The notes: generated by a model not told the origin, from the sequence alone. DNA of 64,000 nucleotides from Candidatus Binatia bacterium (GCA_035544215.1 DATKHY010000003.1:382501-446500); one strand, 5' to 3'. Positions 9,746 through 19,712 are shown, counted from the stretch's first letter. Program-made: numbers and translations.

Positions 9746-11320
9746 TTAGGACCTAGCAAGCGGCCGAATTGCCACCGCGTTGACCGCACTCGAAACGTGA
9801 TCCTGGAAGCGCTGAAAGTTGTCGAAGAAGAGTTGCGACAGCTTGCGTGCCTGCTCGTCGTAAGCGGCCTTATCCGGCCAAGCGTTGCGCGGGTTGAGCA
9901 CGTCCGCCGGCACATCCGGGACGGTCTTCGGGATCATCAATCCAAAAAACGGCTCGGTCTCGTATTCCTTGGGAATGCGGCCCTCGATCGCCGCGTTCAC
10001 CATGGCGCGCGTGTGGGCGATCGACATCCGGTGCCCCACGCCATACGGTCCTCCGGTCCAGCCCGTGTTGACGAGCCAGCACTCCACGTCGTGCTCGTCG
10101 ATCTTTTGGCCAAGGAGACGCGCGTAGACGGTCGGATGATGAACCATGAACGGCGCTCCGAAACACGTTGAGAACGTCGCCTGCGGCTCGCTCACGCCGC
10201 GCTCCGTCCCCGCGACTTTAGCCGTATATCCCGAGAGGAAGTGATACATCGCCTGCTCGCGAGAGAGCTTCGAAACTGGTGGCAGCACGCCGAACGCATC
10301 GGCGGTCAGCATGAGGATCGTTTTGGGATGGCCGCCCTTGCTCGACGGCACGATGTTCGGGATGAATGACAGCGGATACGCCGAGCGAGTATTCTCGGTC
10401 TTCGCATCGGAATCGACGTCGAGCGCGCGGGTACGCTCGTCGTACACGACGTTCTCGAGGACCGTCTCGTAGTGATTCGTGGCGGCCCAGATCTCGGGCT
10501 CCGCGCTGGCCGAGAGGCGAATGACCTTTGCGTAGCAGCCGCCCTCGAAATTGAACACGCCGTCGGCCGACCAGCCGTGTTCGTCGTCGCCGATCAACGG
10601 CCGGCGCGAGTCGGAGGAGAGCGTGGTCTTGCCGGTTCCCGAGAGCCCAAAGAGGATCGCGACGTCGCCGGCCTTGCCGGCGTTCGCCGAGCAGTGCATC
10701 GGCAACGTGTCGCGCAGCGGAAGCAGATAGTTCATCAGGGTGAAGACCGACTTCTTGATCTCACCCGCGTAGCGAGTACCGCCGATCAGGATGATGCGCC
10801 GGGCGAAGTTGACGAGGATGAACGTGCCCGAACGCGTTCCGTCGCGCTCGGGGTCGGCCGTAAAGAGCGCGGCGTCGACGACGGTAAATTCGGGAAGGAA
10901 ATCCTCTGCCGGCCGCTCCGGAGTGATGAAAAGATGGCGCGCGAACAGGTTGTGCCACGCAAGCTCCGTGTACACGCGCAGCGGGACGCGATAGCGCTCG
11001 TCGGCGCCGACGTAGCAGTCGAGGCAGTACGCTTCCCGTTCCGAAAGGTAGGCCGCCACGCTATCGAACAGGGCGTCGAAGCGCTCAGGGGAGATCGCCT
11101 GGTTCGTGTCGCTCCAGTCGATGTGTTCTTCGCTCGAGGGTTCCCGGACGAAGAATTTATCCTTGGGCGAGCGGCCCGTGTGCGGCCGAGTGTCGACGAT
11201 TAGCTGGCCGCTCGCGCCCAGCACGCCCTCGCCCCGTGCGATGGCGTGTTCGATCAGTTCCGGCGCCGAGAGGTTCTCCCAGAGCTTGACGACCTTGAGT
11301 TTTTCGGGAACGGAAAGAAT
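9746..11320 (-). CDS. pckA: ATP-dependent phosphoenolpyruvate carboxykinase
   Basis: Converts oxaloacetate and ATP to PEP and CO2, the entry to gluconeogenesis. Signature sites are HTGRSPKDKF (substrate arginine region), GLSGTGKTTLSSD (kinase-1a P-loop) and FNFEGGCYAK. Family members have about 520-540 residues. The first standard start, GTG 11224, would give only 492. In-frame sequence upstream still reads like the family N terminus (KLWENLSAPELIEHAI). It continues to an excellent ribosome site, AGGAGGGG (11326-11333), followed 5 nt later by ATT at 11318-11320. No ATG, GTG or TTG occurs in frame between the upstream stop (11371) and 11224. I therefore infer an ATT start, giving 524 residues. 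A sequencing error is the alternative. Confidence 0.85.
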   Translation of the reverse strand: MLSVPEKLKVVKLWENLSAPELIEHAIARGEGVLGASGQLIVDTRPHTGRSPKDKFFVREPSSEEHIDWSDTNQAISPERFDALFDSVAAYLSEREAYCLDCYVGADERYRVPLRVYTELAWHNLFARHLFITPERPAEDFLPEFTVVDAALFTADPERDGTRSGTFILVNFARRIILIGGTRYAGEIKKSVFTLMNYLLPLRDTLPMHCSANAGKAGDVAILFGLSGTGKTTLSSDSRRPLIGDDEHGWSADGVFNFEGGCYAKVIRLSASAEPEIWAATNHYETVLENVVYDERTRALDVDSDAKTENTRSAYPLSFIPNIVPSSKGGHPKTILMLTADAFGVLPPVSKLSREQAMYHFLSGYTAKVAGTERGVSEPQATFSTCFGAPFMVHHPTVYARLLGQKIDEHDVECWLVNTGWTGGPYGVGHRMSIAHTRAMVNAAIEGRIPKEYETEPFFGLMIPKTVPDVPADVLNPRNAWPDKAAYDEQARKLSQLFFDNFQRFQDHVSSAVNAVAIRPLARS

Positions 11321-11429
11321 GACGACCCCTCCTCTTATCCAGTAACGCTTCCACGAGTCCTTGAGTCCTTACCCGCACCTGACGGGCGAGCCTGCAGGCA
11401 GCCCTCGCACGGAGTCCAATGCACCATGC

Positions 11430-12587
11430 ATGCGACCGATGCTTTTCGTTTTGCCGCTCGCGGCAATCGTGCTGGGCAGCGCCGCTCGCGCAAGCGCAGT
11501 GTTGCCATTTCACTTTGGACTCTTCGTGCCGGGACCCCTGGACGCGATCACCGACGTGCCCGGGGTCCGGGTCGGACATGTGACAAAAATCGAAGGCAGC
11601 GACATCCGTACGGGAGCGACCGCCGTTCTGCCCAACGCGGACCCCTGGGATCACAAGGTTTCGGCTGCCTTCTTTGCCTTCAACGGCAACGGCGAAATGA
11701 CGGGAACGCACTGGATCACCGAGTCGGGCTATCTCGAGGAGCCAGTGGTGCTGACTGACACGCTCGACGTCGGCAGGGCGGCGGACGGGGTCGTGAGCTG
11801 GGTAATCGAACACCATCCGGCCGTCGGTCGCGGCGACGACGTTCCGCTGCCGGTCGTGGCCGAATGCGACGACGCGTTGCTTAATGACATTCAAGCCAGG
11901 GCGGTAACGGCGTCGGATGTCGTGGCGCTGCTCGACGCCGCCGCGCCCGGCCAGTTCGCGCGCGGCAGCGTTGGCGCGGGAACCGCGATGAACGCGTTCG
12001 GTTTTCGCGCGGGCATCGGCTCGGCATCGCGCGTTCTCCCGAGCGACGCGGGAGGCTATCGTGTCGGCGTGTTGGTCAACGATAACACTGGGAGCAGCCG
12101 GCGTCAGCTGACGATTCTCGGGGTTCCCGTCGGGGAGCGTCTGCGCAACGAGTACCGGCCGGTCTTTCACGAACATACCGCGCTGAAGGGCAGGCTCGGC
12201 AGCGGGAGCATCATCATCGTCGTCGCTACCGACGCGCCGCTGGACGGCCGTCAGCTGCGCGCGGTCGCGCTGCGCGCGGCGATGGGAATGGCGCGCACCG
12301 GGCTTACGTCGTCCGTCGGCAGCGGTGACCTGATCGTCGCGTTCTCGACGTCGCACGTCTTCGAGCGCGTCGCCAACTTCACCGTCGCGGCACCGAAGCA
12401 GCCGATCCTCGAGGACGACGACGCGCTCGACGCGCTCTACACGGCGACGGCCGAGGCGACGCAAGCGGCGATCTACGACGCTCTCTTCGAGGCGAAGACG
12501 ATGGCAGGCCGCAGGGCAACGGTCTACGCGTTGCCGGTCGATCGCGTCATGCAAATGCTCCGGGCGGCAAACGCGATCAACCCGTAA
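11430..12587 (+). CDS. Exported S58 (DmpA/P1) family aminopeptidase
   Basis: A 385-residue protein from ATG 11430, chosen because MRPMLFVLPLAAIVLGSAARASA is a clean signal peptide. An ATG at 11361 would add 23 residues before it. DmpA-type enzymes are autoprocessing N-terminal nucleophile peptidases that cleave N-terminal D- or L-residues or beta-peptides. Family marks are ITDVPGVRVGH near the mature N terminus, the Asn/Gly-rich NAFGFRAGIGSASR, and GRLGSGSIIIVVATDAPL, which contains the expected processing site and nucleophilic Ser. The 3' end overlaps the convergent aldehyde dehydrogenase remnant by 11 nt. Confidence 0.85.
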   Translation: MRPMLFVLPLAAIVLGSAARASAVLPFHFGLFVPGPLDAITDVPGVRVGHVTKIEGSDIRTGATAVLPNADPWDHKVSAAFFAFNGNGEMTGTHWITESGYLEEPVVLTDTLDVGRAADGVVSWVIEHHPAVGRGDDVPLPVVAECDDALLNDIQARAVTASDVVALLDAAAPGQFARGSVGAGTAMNAFGFRAGIGSASRVLPSDAGGYRVGVLVNDNTGSSRRQLTILGVPVGERLRNEYRPVFHEHTALKGRLGSGSIIIVVATDAPLDGRQLRAVALRAAMGMARTGLTSSVGSGDLIVAFSTSHVFERVANFTVAAPKQPILEDDDALDALYTATAEATQAAIYDALFEAKTMAGRRATVYALPVDRVMQMLRAANAINP

Positions 12588-14119
12588 GAGCGAGCAGCGC
12601 GACCTTGGCCATCGCGAGAGGCGATCGCGCGATCTCGAAGTCGCAAAGCGCCGCGCCGATCGCGGCCTGATTGCGGTTCGTGACGTACCACGGCGGCTTC
12701 GGAAACGGCGCGAACGGCGCGTAGATCACCGCCTTCTGCGTCGCCGCGAGCAGCCGGCTGTTGTGCACCACCCCGTGGCCGCTTCTGAAGCTGTTGCGGT
12801 CGTCGCCGCGGTACGCGCCCCACGGCAGCTGCGGCAGTAAGAAGCCGACGCCGCTCCAGGCGTTGAGGCTGATGCAGCCGTAGCGCAGCGTGGCGATCGC
12901 AACGTCCAACTCGGGCGCGTGCGCACCACGACGCGCGATCAGGTTGACCGCGAGATCGCCGGCGAGGCCTTCGTTGGCGAAGGCAACGGCGCGTTCGAGA
13001 TAGGATTCTGGCTCGCCCGGCAGCGTGACGACGGCGAGCAGCGAGCAGAACGCTTCTTCGCGAAACAGCGGTTCGCTCGAGTCGTCCGGGAAGAGGTGAA
13101 CGATTGGGGACGCCTTCCCGCGGGCCAGACGCGCGAAGCGCTCGGCGGCGCCGGGGTAATACGGGACGAAACGGAGCGTCGCGTAAAAGGCGTTCGATGC
13201 GCGACAGCAACGCCTGTCGCCGGTCCCATTGCGCCGGCAGGATCAGAATCTGCGGCGCGACGCAGTTGAATCCGGCGTTGTGCAGCTTGGCGGACGCGAC
13301 GTTAGCGGCTGCGGCAGCGACGTCGGCGTCGCTCCAGCGATCCGGAACGACGATCGTCGGCGTCACGTTGCCGAGCTCGCCGGTGACGCGCTTTTCCGAT
13401 CCGGCTTCGGCAACGACTCGCTCGTAGGTTGTGAAACTGCCGGTGACGTGAACTCGGTCGACCAGCGGGTGGGCGGCCAAATACGCGCCGGCGGCCGCGT
13501 CCCCGCGCGTAATGGCCAGATATCCCTCTGTCGCGAGAGGCGCGAACGCCTCTTCGACGATCGGCGCCAGATCGTCGAGGAGCGGATTCAGCTTGAGGAT
13601 GCACGCGTCGCCTTCCGCGACGAGAGCGTAGAGGGCGTCGAGTGGGCCGATCGACGTGATATTGCCGGCGCCCAGCACGAGCCCAACGCGGGGCTCCGCG
13701 TTGCGCCGCAGCACTGTCGGCGCGGCTCCGGGGCGGAGCCAGACTTCCGCGCGAACGCCCGGCAGGAGGAAACGGTCGTAGGCGTCTTCTGGAAAGACGC
13801 CGACGACGATCTGTCCTCCGGGGCGTTGGCGAACCGCCCGCGGATCCAGCGGAGGAGCGCCCGAGCGCTCTATCCGGCCCAGCGTGGCGATATAGCGGTT
13901 CAGCGCCGCCGCGAGCGCCCACGGGCCCGTCATCGCCTCTTCGCCCGCCGCCGGCGTTCCGGTGACTCCTTTTATCGCCGCCGCCGCTGCCGTCCAGTCT
14001 CGCGCGACGCGTCCGGTGGCATCACGGCACGCCGCCAAGAGCTCGATCTTACGAGAGACGGGGAGCGACGCCCAGCCGTGCGCGCCCGCGCGCAGGCGCG
14101 CGAGCCGGTGATCCAGCAT
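12577..14119 (-). pseudogene. Aldehyde dehydrogenase family protein, broken by a one-base frameshift
   Basis: Two minus-strand frames together make one aldehyde dehydrogenase of about 510 residues. The N-terminal part (ATG 14119 to about 13190) has GAGNITSIGPLDALYA, the Glu motif TGELGNVTPTIVVP and the catalytic-Cys motif NAGFNCVAPQ. The C-terminal part (about 13185 to 12577) continues with YATLRFVPYYPGAAERFARL, then EEAFCSLLAVVTLPGE and SLNAWSGVGFLLPQLPWG. They join if one base is removed in the CCTTTTA run (plus strand about 13183-13192). The reading is intact on both sides, so this is a recent mutation or an assembly error. It is divergent from dnaE with a 42-nt gap. The substrate is unknown. 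Confidence 0.8.
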
Positions 14120-14161
14120 GCGAGAAGATATCGTTCGCGTCGTACCGTAAGACGCATTCAC

Positions 14162-17100
14162 GTGAGTCAGTTCGTCCATCTGCACGTTCACTCGGAGTAT
14201 TCGCTTCTCGACGGAGCGTGCCGGATCGACCGCCTCTGCCGGCGGGCGGCCGAAGAAGGAGCGACGGCCGTGGCACTCACGGATCACGGCGTAATGTACG
14301 GCGCGATGGAGTTTTACTATGCGGCGCGCGAGCTCGGTCTCACGCCGATCCTGGGGTGCGAGGCGTACGTGGCACCGCGCGGGCGCTTGGACCGCACGGC
14401 TCGCGAGGAGGCGCACGTCACGCTGCTCGCCGCCGATCTGGTCGGCTATCGCAACCTGATCGCGCTGGTCTCGAAGGGCTTCCTCGAAGGCTACTACTAC
14501 AAGCCGAGGATCGATCTCGAGCTGCTCGCGCAGCATCACGACGGCCTGATCGTGCTCTCCGGCTGCATGTCGGGCCTGGTCGCAGCACCGCTGCTGCGCA
14601 ACGATTACGCCACGGCTTTGCGCAACGCCAAGACATACGTGGAGATCTTCGGCGATCGCTTCTACATCGAGGTGATGCGCCACGGCATGAAGGAGCAAGA
14701 CACTATCAACGAGGGCCTCGTGAAAGTTGCACGCGAGCTTCAGCTGCCGATCGTCGCCACTAACGATTCGCACTATCTCGAGCAGAAGGATGCGCCGGCT
14801 CACGACGTGCTGCTGTGCATCGGTACCGGTAAGACCGTCTCGGACACGAACCGCATGCGCTTCTATTCCGATCAGTTCTATCTGAAGTCCGATCGCGAGA
14901 TGCGCGAGCTCTGGAGCGACCTCCCCGAGGCCTGCGACAACACCCTGCGGATCGCGGAGCGAGTCGACATTCGGGTTCCCGAGAAGATCTTCCACGTGCC
15001 GCAATACCCCGTCCCTCAAGCACCCGAGCAGCAGGAGAGGAGCGACGCAGAATACCTGCGCGAGATCTGCGAGATCGGACTGCTCGAGCGCTACGGGGCG
15101 GAGCGCGGCGCCGGCGATCCCGCGCTCCGGGCGCGGCTCGACTACGAGCTCGACGTGATCACGACGATGGGATTCTCGTCGTACTTCTTGATCGTCTGGG
15201 ACTTCGTGAAATACGCCCGTGACCGCGGCATCCCGGTCGGCCCGGGGCGCGGCTCGGCCGTGGGATCGCTCGTCGCGTACTGCCTCCGGATAACGGACCT
15301 CGACCCGCTGCACTTCGATCTCCTGTTCGAGCGCTTCCTCAATCCCGAGCGCATCTCGATGCCGGACATCGACACGGATTTTTGCGTGGAGCGGCGCGAC
15401 GAAGTGATCGAGTACGTCACCGAAAAGTACGGCAAGGATCGCGTCGCGCAGATCGTCACGTTCGGCACGATGGCGGCGCGCGCCGCGATCCGCGACGCCG
15501 GCCGCGCGCTGGGCGTGCCGCTGCCCGACGTCGACCGGATCGCGAAGCTGGTCCCCTCGGGGCCGGGCGGCATGCCGATAGCGCGGGCGATCGAGCAGAT
15601 CGCCGAGGTAAAGGCGCTTTACATGACGCGGCCGGAGATTAGGAAACTGCTCGACACGGCGAAAGAGATCGAGGGGCTGGCGCGCAACGCCGGCACGCAC
15701 GCCGCCGGCGTCGTGATATCGGCGGGCCCCCTGACGGACTACACTCCGCTCGTGCGGTTCGGTGACGGCGGCGTCAACACGCAGTACGACATGGACTGGA
15801 TCGAGCGCATCGGCCTGCTAAAGATGGACTTCCTGGGCTTGCGCAATCTGACCGTCATGCAGAACGCCGTCGAGGAGATTCGCCGGACGATAGACGCCGA
15901 CTTCGATCTCAGCGCCGTTTCGTTCGACGACACGAAGACCTACGAGATGCTGGGGCGGGGCGAGACGATGGGCGTGTTCCAGCTCGAGTCGGAAGGCATG
16001 AAGCGCGTGTGCGGCGAGCTGCGGCCGTCGCGCTTCGAGGACATCATCGCGCTCGTCGCGCTTTACCGCCCGGGACCGATGGATTGGATCCCGCAGTACA
16101 TCGCGAACAAGCACGGGCGCTCCAAACCGAAATACTTGCACCCCAAGCTGGAGCCTATCTTGGCGGAGACGTACGGCACGCCGGTTTACCAGGAGCAGGC
16201 GATGCAGATGGCTCGCGACATCGCGGGCTTTTCGATGAGCGAGGCCGATGAGCTGCGCAAGGTGATCGGCAAGAAGCAAAAGGAGAAGATTCCGTTCTAC
16301 CAGGAGAAGTTCGTAGCCGGCGCGGCGGCGACGTCCACGATCGACCGGCCGCTGGCGGAACGGCTCTTCCATTTCATCGAGCCGTTCGCCGGTTACGGCT
16401 TCAACAAGTCGCACGCGGCGGCGTATGCGCTGATCGCCTATCAGACCGCGTACCTCAAGGCGAACCATCCGCTGCAGTACTTCGCGGCGCTGATGACGTC
16501 CGTCAAAGACAAGACCGATAAGCTGGTCGAGTACATCGACGAGGCGAAGACGGTTGGGATCGACGTGCTGCCGCCCGACGTCAACGAATCGCTCGTCGAC
16601 TTCGCAGTCGTCGGGAACGCGATTCGCTTCGGGCTGGCCGCGGTGAAGGGCATCGGCGAGGCCGCGGTACGCGCCATCATCGAGACGCGCGAGACGAACG
16701 AACGGTTCGTCGATCTCTTCGACCTAGCGGGACGCGTCGACGCGAAGCAGGTCAACCGCCGCGCATTCGAGGCGCTGATCAAGTGCGGCGCGCTCGACGG
16801 GATCCCAGGGAACCGCGCGCAGAAACTCGCCGCACTCGACACGGCGCTCGAGCTCGCGGCGCGGACGACGCGCGACGCGGAGCTCGGCCAGGTGTCGCTG
16901 TTCGGCGACGCACAGGATCAGGCGCCGACACTCGCGCCGAAGCTGCCCAACGTGGCGGCGCCGACCACGCGTGAAATGCTCACGTGGGAGCGCGAGACAC
17001 TCGGCATCTTCGTCTCCGGTCATCCGCTTGCGGAGGTCGCGCCCGCGCTGGCGCGGACGGGCGCGATGCCGATCAAGGATCTGCAGAACGCTCCGGACGA

Positions 17101-17629
17101 TGCCGCCGTCACCGTCGCGGGCTCGGTCGCGAGCGTGCGCCGGACGCTGACGAAGGCGGGCCAGCAGATATTGATCGCGCAGGTCGAGGACACGACCGGG
17201 GTGTGCGACGTCGTCCTGTTTTCGAAGGGGTATCCGCAGCTGCATCATCTCTTCGAAAACGATGCGATCGTCATCGTCAAAGGGCGGCTGCGGCTGCGCG
17301 AACGCCCCGGCGCCGCGCCGGGCGACGAGCCGCGCATCGAATGGTCGGTGGCCGCGAACGACGTGACGCGGTTCGTGCCGCCGCCGATCGCGGTCGTCCC
17401 GCAAGGTGCCCGCGGCTGGCACGTGGACGTCACCGATCGCGAGCAGATCGATCGGCTCGCGCGGCTGATCGACGAGTGGCCGGGCGAGGTGCCGGTCGTC
17501 ATGCACGTGCAGGGGCGCTCGCAGCGCGTCGGGCGCGCGATCGCCAACGACGTGCGCGTGCGCGGTGAGCTCGAACGCATCTTCGCGCCGCAAGGCGTGC
17601 GCGAAGGCACGTTGGACACCTACGGATGA
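14162..17629 (+). CDS. dnaE: DNA polymerase III alpha subunit
   Basis: The replicative polymerase has 1155 residues from GTG 14162. A longer open frame reaches back to 13229 but only shadows the aldehyde dehydrogenase. The N-terminal PHP domain begins FVHLHVHSEYSLLDG with the HxH metal motif. The polymerase core has GPGRGSAVGSLVAYCL and the catalytic MPDIDTDF block, then FQLESEGMKRV and FNKSHAAAYALIAYQTAYLK. A tandem helix-hairpin-helix region and an OB fold (about residues 970-1060) close the protein, as in DnaE1 enzymes. There is no proofreading exonuclease insert, so it is not PolC. The stop overlaps the next start by 4 nt. Confidence 0.97.
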   Translation: MSQFVHLHVHSEYSLLDGACRIDRLCRRAAEEGATAVALTDHGVMYGAMEFYYAARELGLTPILGCEAYVAPRGRLDRTAREEAHVTLLAADLVGYRNLIALVSKGFLEGYYYKPRIDLELLAQHHDGLIVLSGCMSGLVAAPLLRNDYATALRNAKTYVEIFGDRFYIEVMRHGMKEQDTINEGLVKVARELQLPIVATNDSHYLEQKDAPAHDVLLCIGTGKTVSDTNRMRFYSDQFYLKSDREMRELWSDLPEACDNTLRIAERVDIRVPEKIFHVPQYPVPQAPEQQERSDAEYLREICEIGLLERYGAERGAGDPALRARLDYELDVITTMGFSSYFLIVWDFVKYARDRGIPVGPGRGSAVGSLVAYCLRITDLDPLHFDLLFERFLNPERISMPDIDTDFCVERRDEVIEYVTEKYGKDRVAQIVTFGTMAARAAIRDAGRALGVPLPDVDRIAKLVPSGPGGMPIARAIEQIAEVKALYMTRPEIRKLLDTAKEIEGLARNAGTHAAGVVISAGPLTDYTPLVRFGDGGVNTQYDMDWIERIGLLKMDFLGLRNLTVMQNAVEEIRRTIDADFDLSAVSFDDTKTYEMLGRGETMGVFQLESEGMKRVCGELRPSRFEDIIALVALYRPGPMDWIPQYIANKHGRSKPKYLHPKLEPILAETYGTPVYQEQAMQMARDIAGFSMSEADELRKVIGKKQKEKIPFYQEKFVAGAAATSTIDRPLAERLFHFIEPFAGYGFNKSHAAAYALIAYQTAYLKANHPLQYFAALMTSVKDKTDKLVEYIDEAKTVGIDVLPPDVNESLVDFAVVGNAIRFGLAAVKGIGEAAVRAIIETRETNERFVDLFDLAGRVDAKQVNRRAFEALIKCGALDGIPGNRAQKLAALDTALELAARTTRDAELGQVSLFGDAQDQAPTLAPKLPNVAAPTTREMLTWERETLGIFVSGHPLAEVAPALARTGAMPIKDLQNAPDDAAVTVAGSVASVRRTLTKAGQQILIAQVEDTTGVCDVVLFSKGYPQLHHLFENDAIVIVKGRLRLRERPGAAPGDEPRIEWSVAANDVTRFVPPPIAVVPQGARGWHVDVTDREQIDRLARLIDEWPGEVPVVMHVQGRSQRVGRAIANDVRVRGELERIFAPQGVREGTLDTYG

Positions 17630-18903
17630 ACGTCATCGCCGCCTCGGACTCCGCGGCCCTTGCCGGGATCCTGGATGCTGCGTGGGATCCTCCCGCCGGC
17701 CTCGTAGCGGACGTAGCGGAGATCCTCGCCGATGTGCGCGAGCGCGGCGACGCCGCCGTCGTCGACCGCACGCGCCGCTACGACGACGAAGGCTACGGAG
17801 CATCGAGGCTGCGCGTGCCGATTCCGATGCTGGAGGCCGCGCGGGCGCTGGTTACGCCGGAAGTCGCCGCCGCACTCGAGCTCGCGAGAATACGGATAGC
17901 GCGCTTTCACGAGCGCCAGCGGCAGCCGGACGTCGCGTACGTCGAGGAGGATGGTTCGCGCTACGCGGTCAGGCGGCGGCCGCTGCGCTCGGTCGCGGTC
18001 TACGCGCAGCGCAGCAGTCCCGCGTGTGCAGTTCTGATGGGTGCTGTTCCGGCGAAGATCGCCGGTGTCGCACGCGTCGTCGTCCTGACGCCGCCTAGGG
18101 CCGACGCGCTCCTCGCGCCGGTGCTTTTTGCGTGCGCGCTGTCGGGGGTCGATGAGCTCTATGCGGTCGGCGGCGCGCAGGCCATCGCTGCGGCGGCATA
18201 CGGCACCGGTTCGGTTCGTTCGGTCGAAAAGATCGTGGGGCGCGGCGGAATATGGACGACCGAGGCCAAGCGCCAGGCGTTCGGGCGCTGCGGGATCGAC
18301 TCGCTGGCGGGACCCGCCGAAGTGCTGATCGTCGCGGACGAAGGGGCGAACAGCGAATATGTCGTCGGCGAGCTGCTCGCGCAGGCGGAGCGTCGCGGCG
18401 TGACGCGCCTCGCCGTTCTGTCTGAGTCGCGTTCGCTGCTCGAGGCCGTCGCGCAGCTGATCGATACGCTCGATCTGCGCACGCTCGAGCGCAGCGAGCT
18501 CGTGAGCGCGACAATCTCGAACCACTGCCGCTTGATTGCTGCGAACGATCGCCGCGAGCTCTTTGACGTGCTCAATCGATTCGCACCCGCCTACCTCTGC
18601 TTGCAAGTGCGCGACGCGACACCGTATCTAGAGCACGTCATGGCTGCCGGCATCGTGTTCGTCGGCGACATGACCCCGCTGGTCAGCGGAGAGTATCTCG
18701 CCGGGAGCAGCCGCGTCGCTCCCACCTCGGGAACCGCGCGCTTCGCGTCCAGCCTCACTCTGAGCGACTTGACGCACAGCATCACCGTAGTGGAGAACAG
18801 CTCCGATCGCATGACGAGCGACGCAGATCTCCTCGCGGCGCTGGCTGAATCCGAGGGGCTGCCGCACCACGCGCACACCGCTCGATTGCGGAGCGGCAGT
18901 TGA
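17626..18903 (+). CDS. HisD-family protein lacking the histidinol dehydrogenase active site
   Basis: The 425-residue fold matches histidinol dehydrogenase along its length (VLFACALSGVDELYAVGGAQAIAA, FGRCGIDSLAGPAEVLIVAD, PTSGTARFASSL). Against E. coli HisD the key residues are changed. Ser237 is A231 (GPAE instead of GPSE). Zinc ligand His262 is R256 (QAERR instead of QAEHD). Catalytic Glu326-His327 are A322-Y323 (APAYL instead of APEHL). Zinc ligand Asp360 is E356 and His367 is R363. Gln253, Glu410 and His415 remain. It should not oxidise histidinol to histidine. It may have a different or non-enzymatic role. ATGA overlap with dnaE, and an overlap with the following HAD gene, suggest one transcript. 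Confidence 0.85.
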   Translation: MNVIAASDSAALAGILDAAWDPPAGLVADVAEILADVRERGDAAVVDRTRRYDDEGYGASRLRVPIPMLEAARALVTPEVAAALELARIRIARFHERQRQPDVAYVEEDGSRYAVRRRPLRSVAVYAQRSSPACAVLMGAVPAKIAGVARVVVLTPPRADALLAPVLFACALSGVDELYAVGGAQAIAAAAYGTGSVRSVEKIVGRGGIWTTEAKRQAFGRCGIDSLAGPAEVLIVADEGANSEYVVGELLAQAERRGVTRLAVLSESRSLLEAVAQLIDTLDLRTLERSELVSATISNHCRLIAANDRRELFDVLNRFAPAYLCLQVRDATPYLEHVMAAGIVFVGDMTPLVSGEYLAGSSRVAPTSGTARFASSLTLSDLTHSITVVENSSDRMTSDADLLAALAESEGLPHHAHTARLRSGS

Positions 18904-19712
18904 GGCTGCCGCCTCGGCTCGTCGCGTTCGACCTCGACGGGACCCTGGTCGGTCGCGATCTGACGATCTCGCCGCGCGTTCGGCAGACGATAGCGCGAAT
19001 GCGCGACGCGGGGGTCGCGGGATGCCTCGTCACGGGGCGGATGTATCGCTCGACGCTTCCGTTCGTGCGCGAGCTGCACTTCGACGCGCCCGTGATCTGC
19101 TATCAAGGCGCGGCGATCATCGACCCGGCAACAGACGACGTGCTCGATCACGTCGCGCTCTCGAACGAGAACGTTCGAGAGCTCATCGCGGCGGCGGAAG
19201 CGGATCGCATGCACCTACAGCTCTATCGCAACGACGAATACTACTGCGAGGCGCGCAACCGATATTCCGAGTTGTACGCCTCGCTGGCGATGACCGAACC
19301 GGTGATCGTGCCGTCGTTGCGCGAGGCCTTCGCGTACAGCCCGGCCACGAAGGCCGTCGTCGTCGCCGACGCGCCGGCGGCGCAGCGTTACGCGGAGCGG
19401 CTCTCGGAGCGCCTGCGCGGCCGTGCCTACGTGACTCGCAGCCTGCCGGAGTTCGTCGAGGTGCTCGATCCGACGGTCGACAAGGGGGCCGCGCTGCGGT
19501 TCGTCGCAAAGCGGCTCGGCATCGCGGCGGACGAGACCCTTGCGATCGGAGACTCGTGGAACGACGCGCCGCTGCTGCGGGCTGCGGGCTTCGGCGTCGC
19601 GATGGGCTCGGCGCCGCCCGAGTTGCGCGAGATTGCTGACGCTTGCGTGGACGATCTCGCTCACGACGGCGTAGCGCAGGCGCTCGAAGCCTATGTGCTG
19701 AGGGCGGCGTGA
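18900..19712 (+). CDS. Cof-type HAD-IIB phosphatase
   Basis: A 270-residue cytoplasmic phosphatase. Motif I is VAFDLDGTLVGRD (about residues 8-20, nucleophile in DLDGT). Motif II is CLVTGRMY, motif III is the lysine in DPTVDKGAALRF, and motif IV is LAIGDSWNDAPLL. A C2B cap lies between about residues 85 and 190. Family members dephosphorylate sugar phosphates, nucleotides or pyridoxal phosphate, and the substrate is not predictable here. The start is TTG at 18900, overlapping the previous stop. It lies between the HisD-like gene and ftsQ. Confidence 0.88.
   Translation: MRLPPRLVAFDLDGTLVGRDLTISPRVRQTIARMRDAGVAGCLVTGRMYRSTLPFVRELHFDAPVICYQGAAIIDPATDDVLDHVALSNENVRELIAAAEADRMHLQLYRNDEYYCEARNRYSELYASLAMTEPVIVPSLREAFAYSPATKAVVVADAPAAQRYAERLSERLRGRAYVTRSLPEFVEVLDPTVDKGAALRFVAKRLGIAADETLAIGDSWNDAPLLRAAGFGVAMGSAPPELREIADACVDDLAHDGVAQALEAYVLRAA

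Noticed and set aside
13229-14161. In-frame N-terminal extension of dnaE
   Set aside because: It is antisense to the aldehyde dehydrogenase and low in family similarity. DnaE begins at the PHP motif right after GTG 14162.
12524-15700. Very long open frame (1058 codons) on the minus strand across dnaE
   Set aside because: The part over dnaE is Arg/Ala-rich antisense sequence with no family motifs. Only the section from 14119 down to about 13190 is real, as the aldehyde dehydrogenase N-terminal part.
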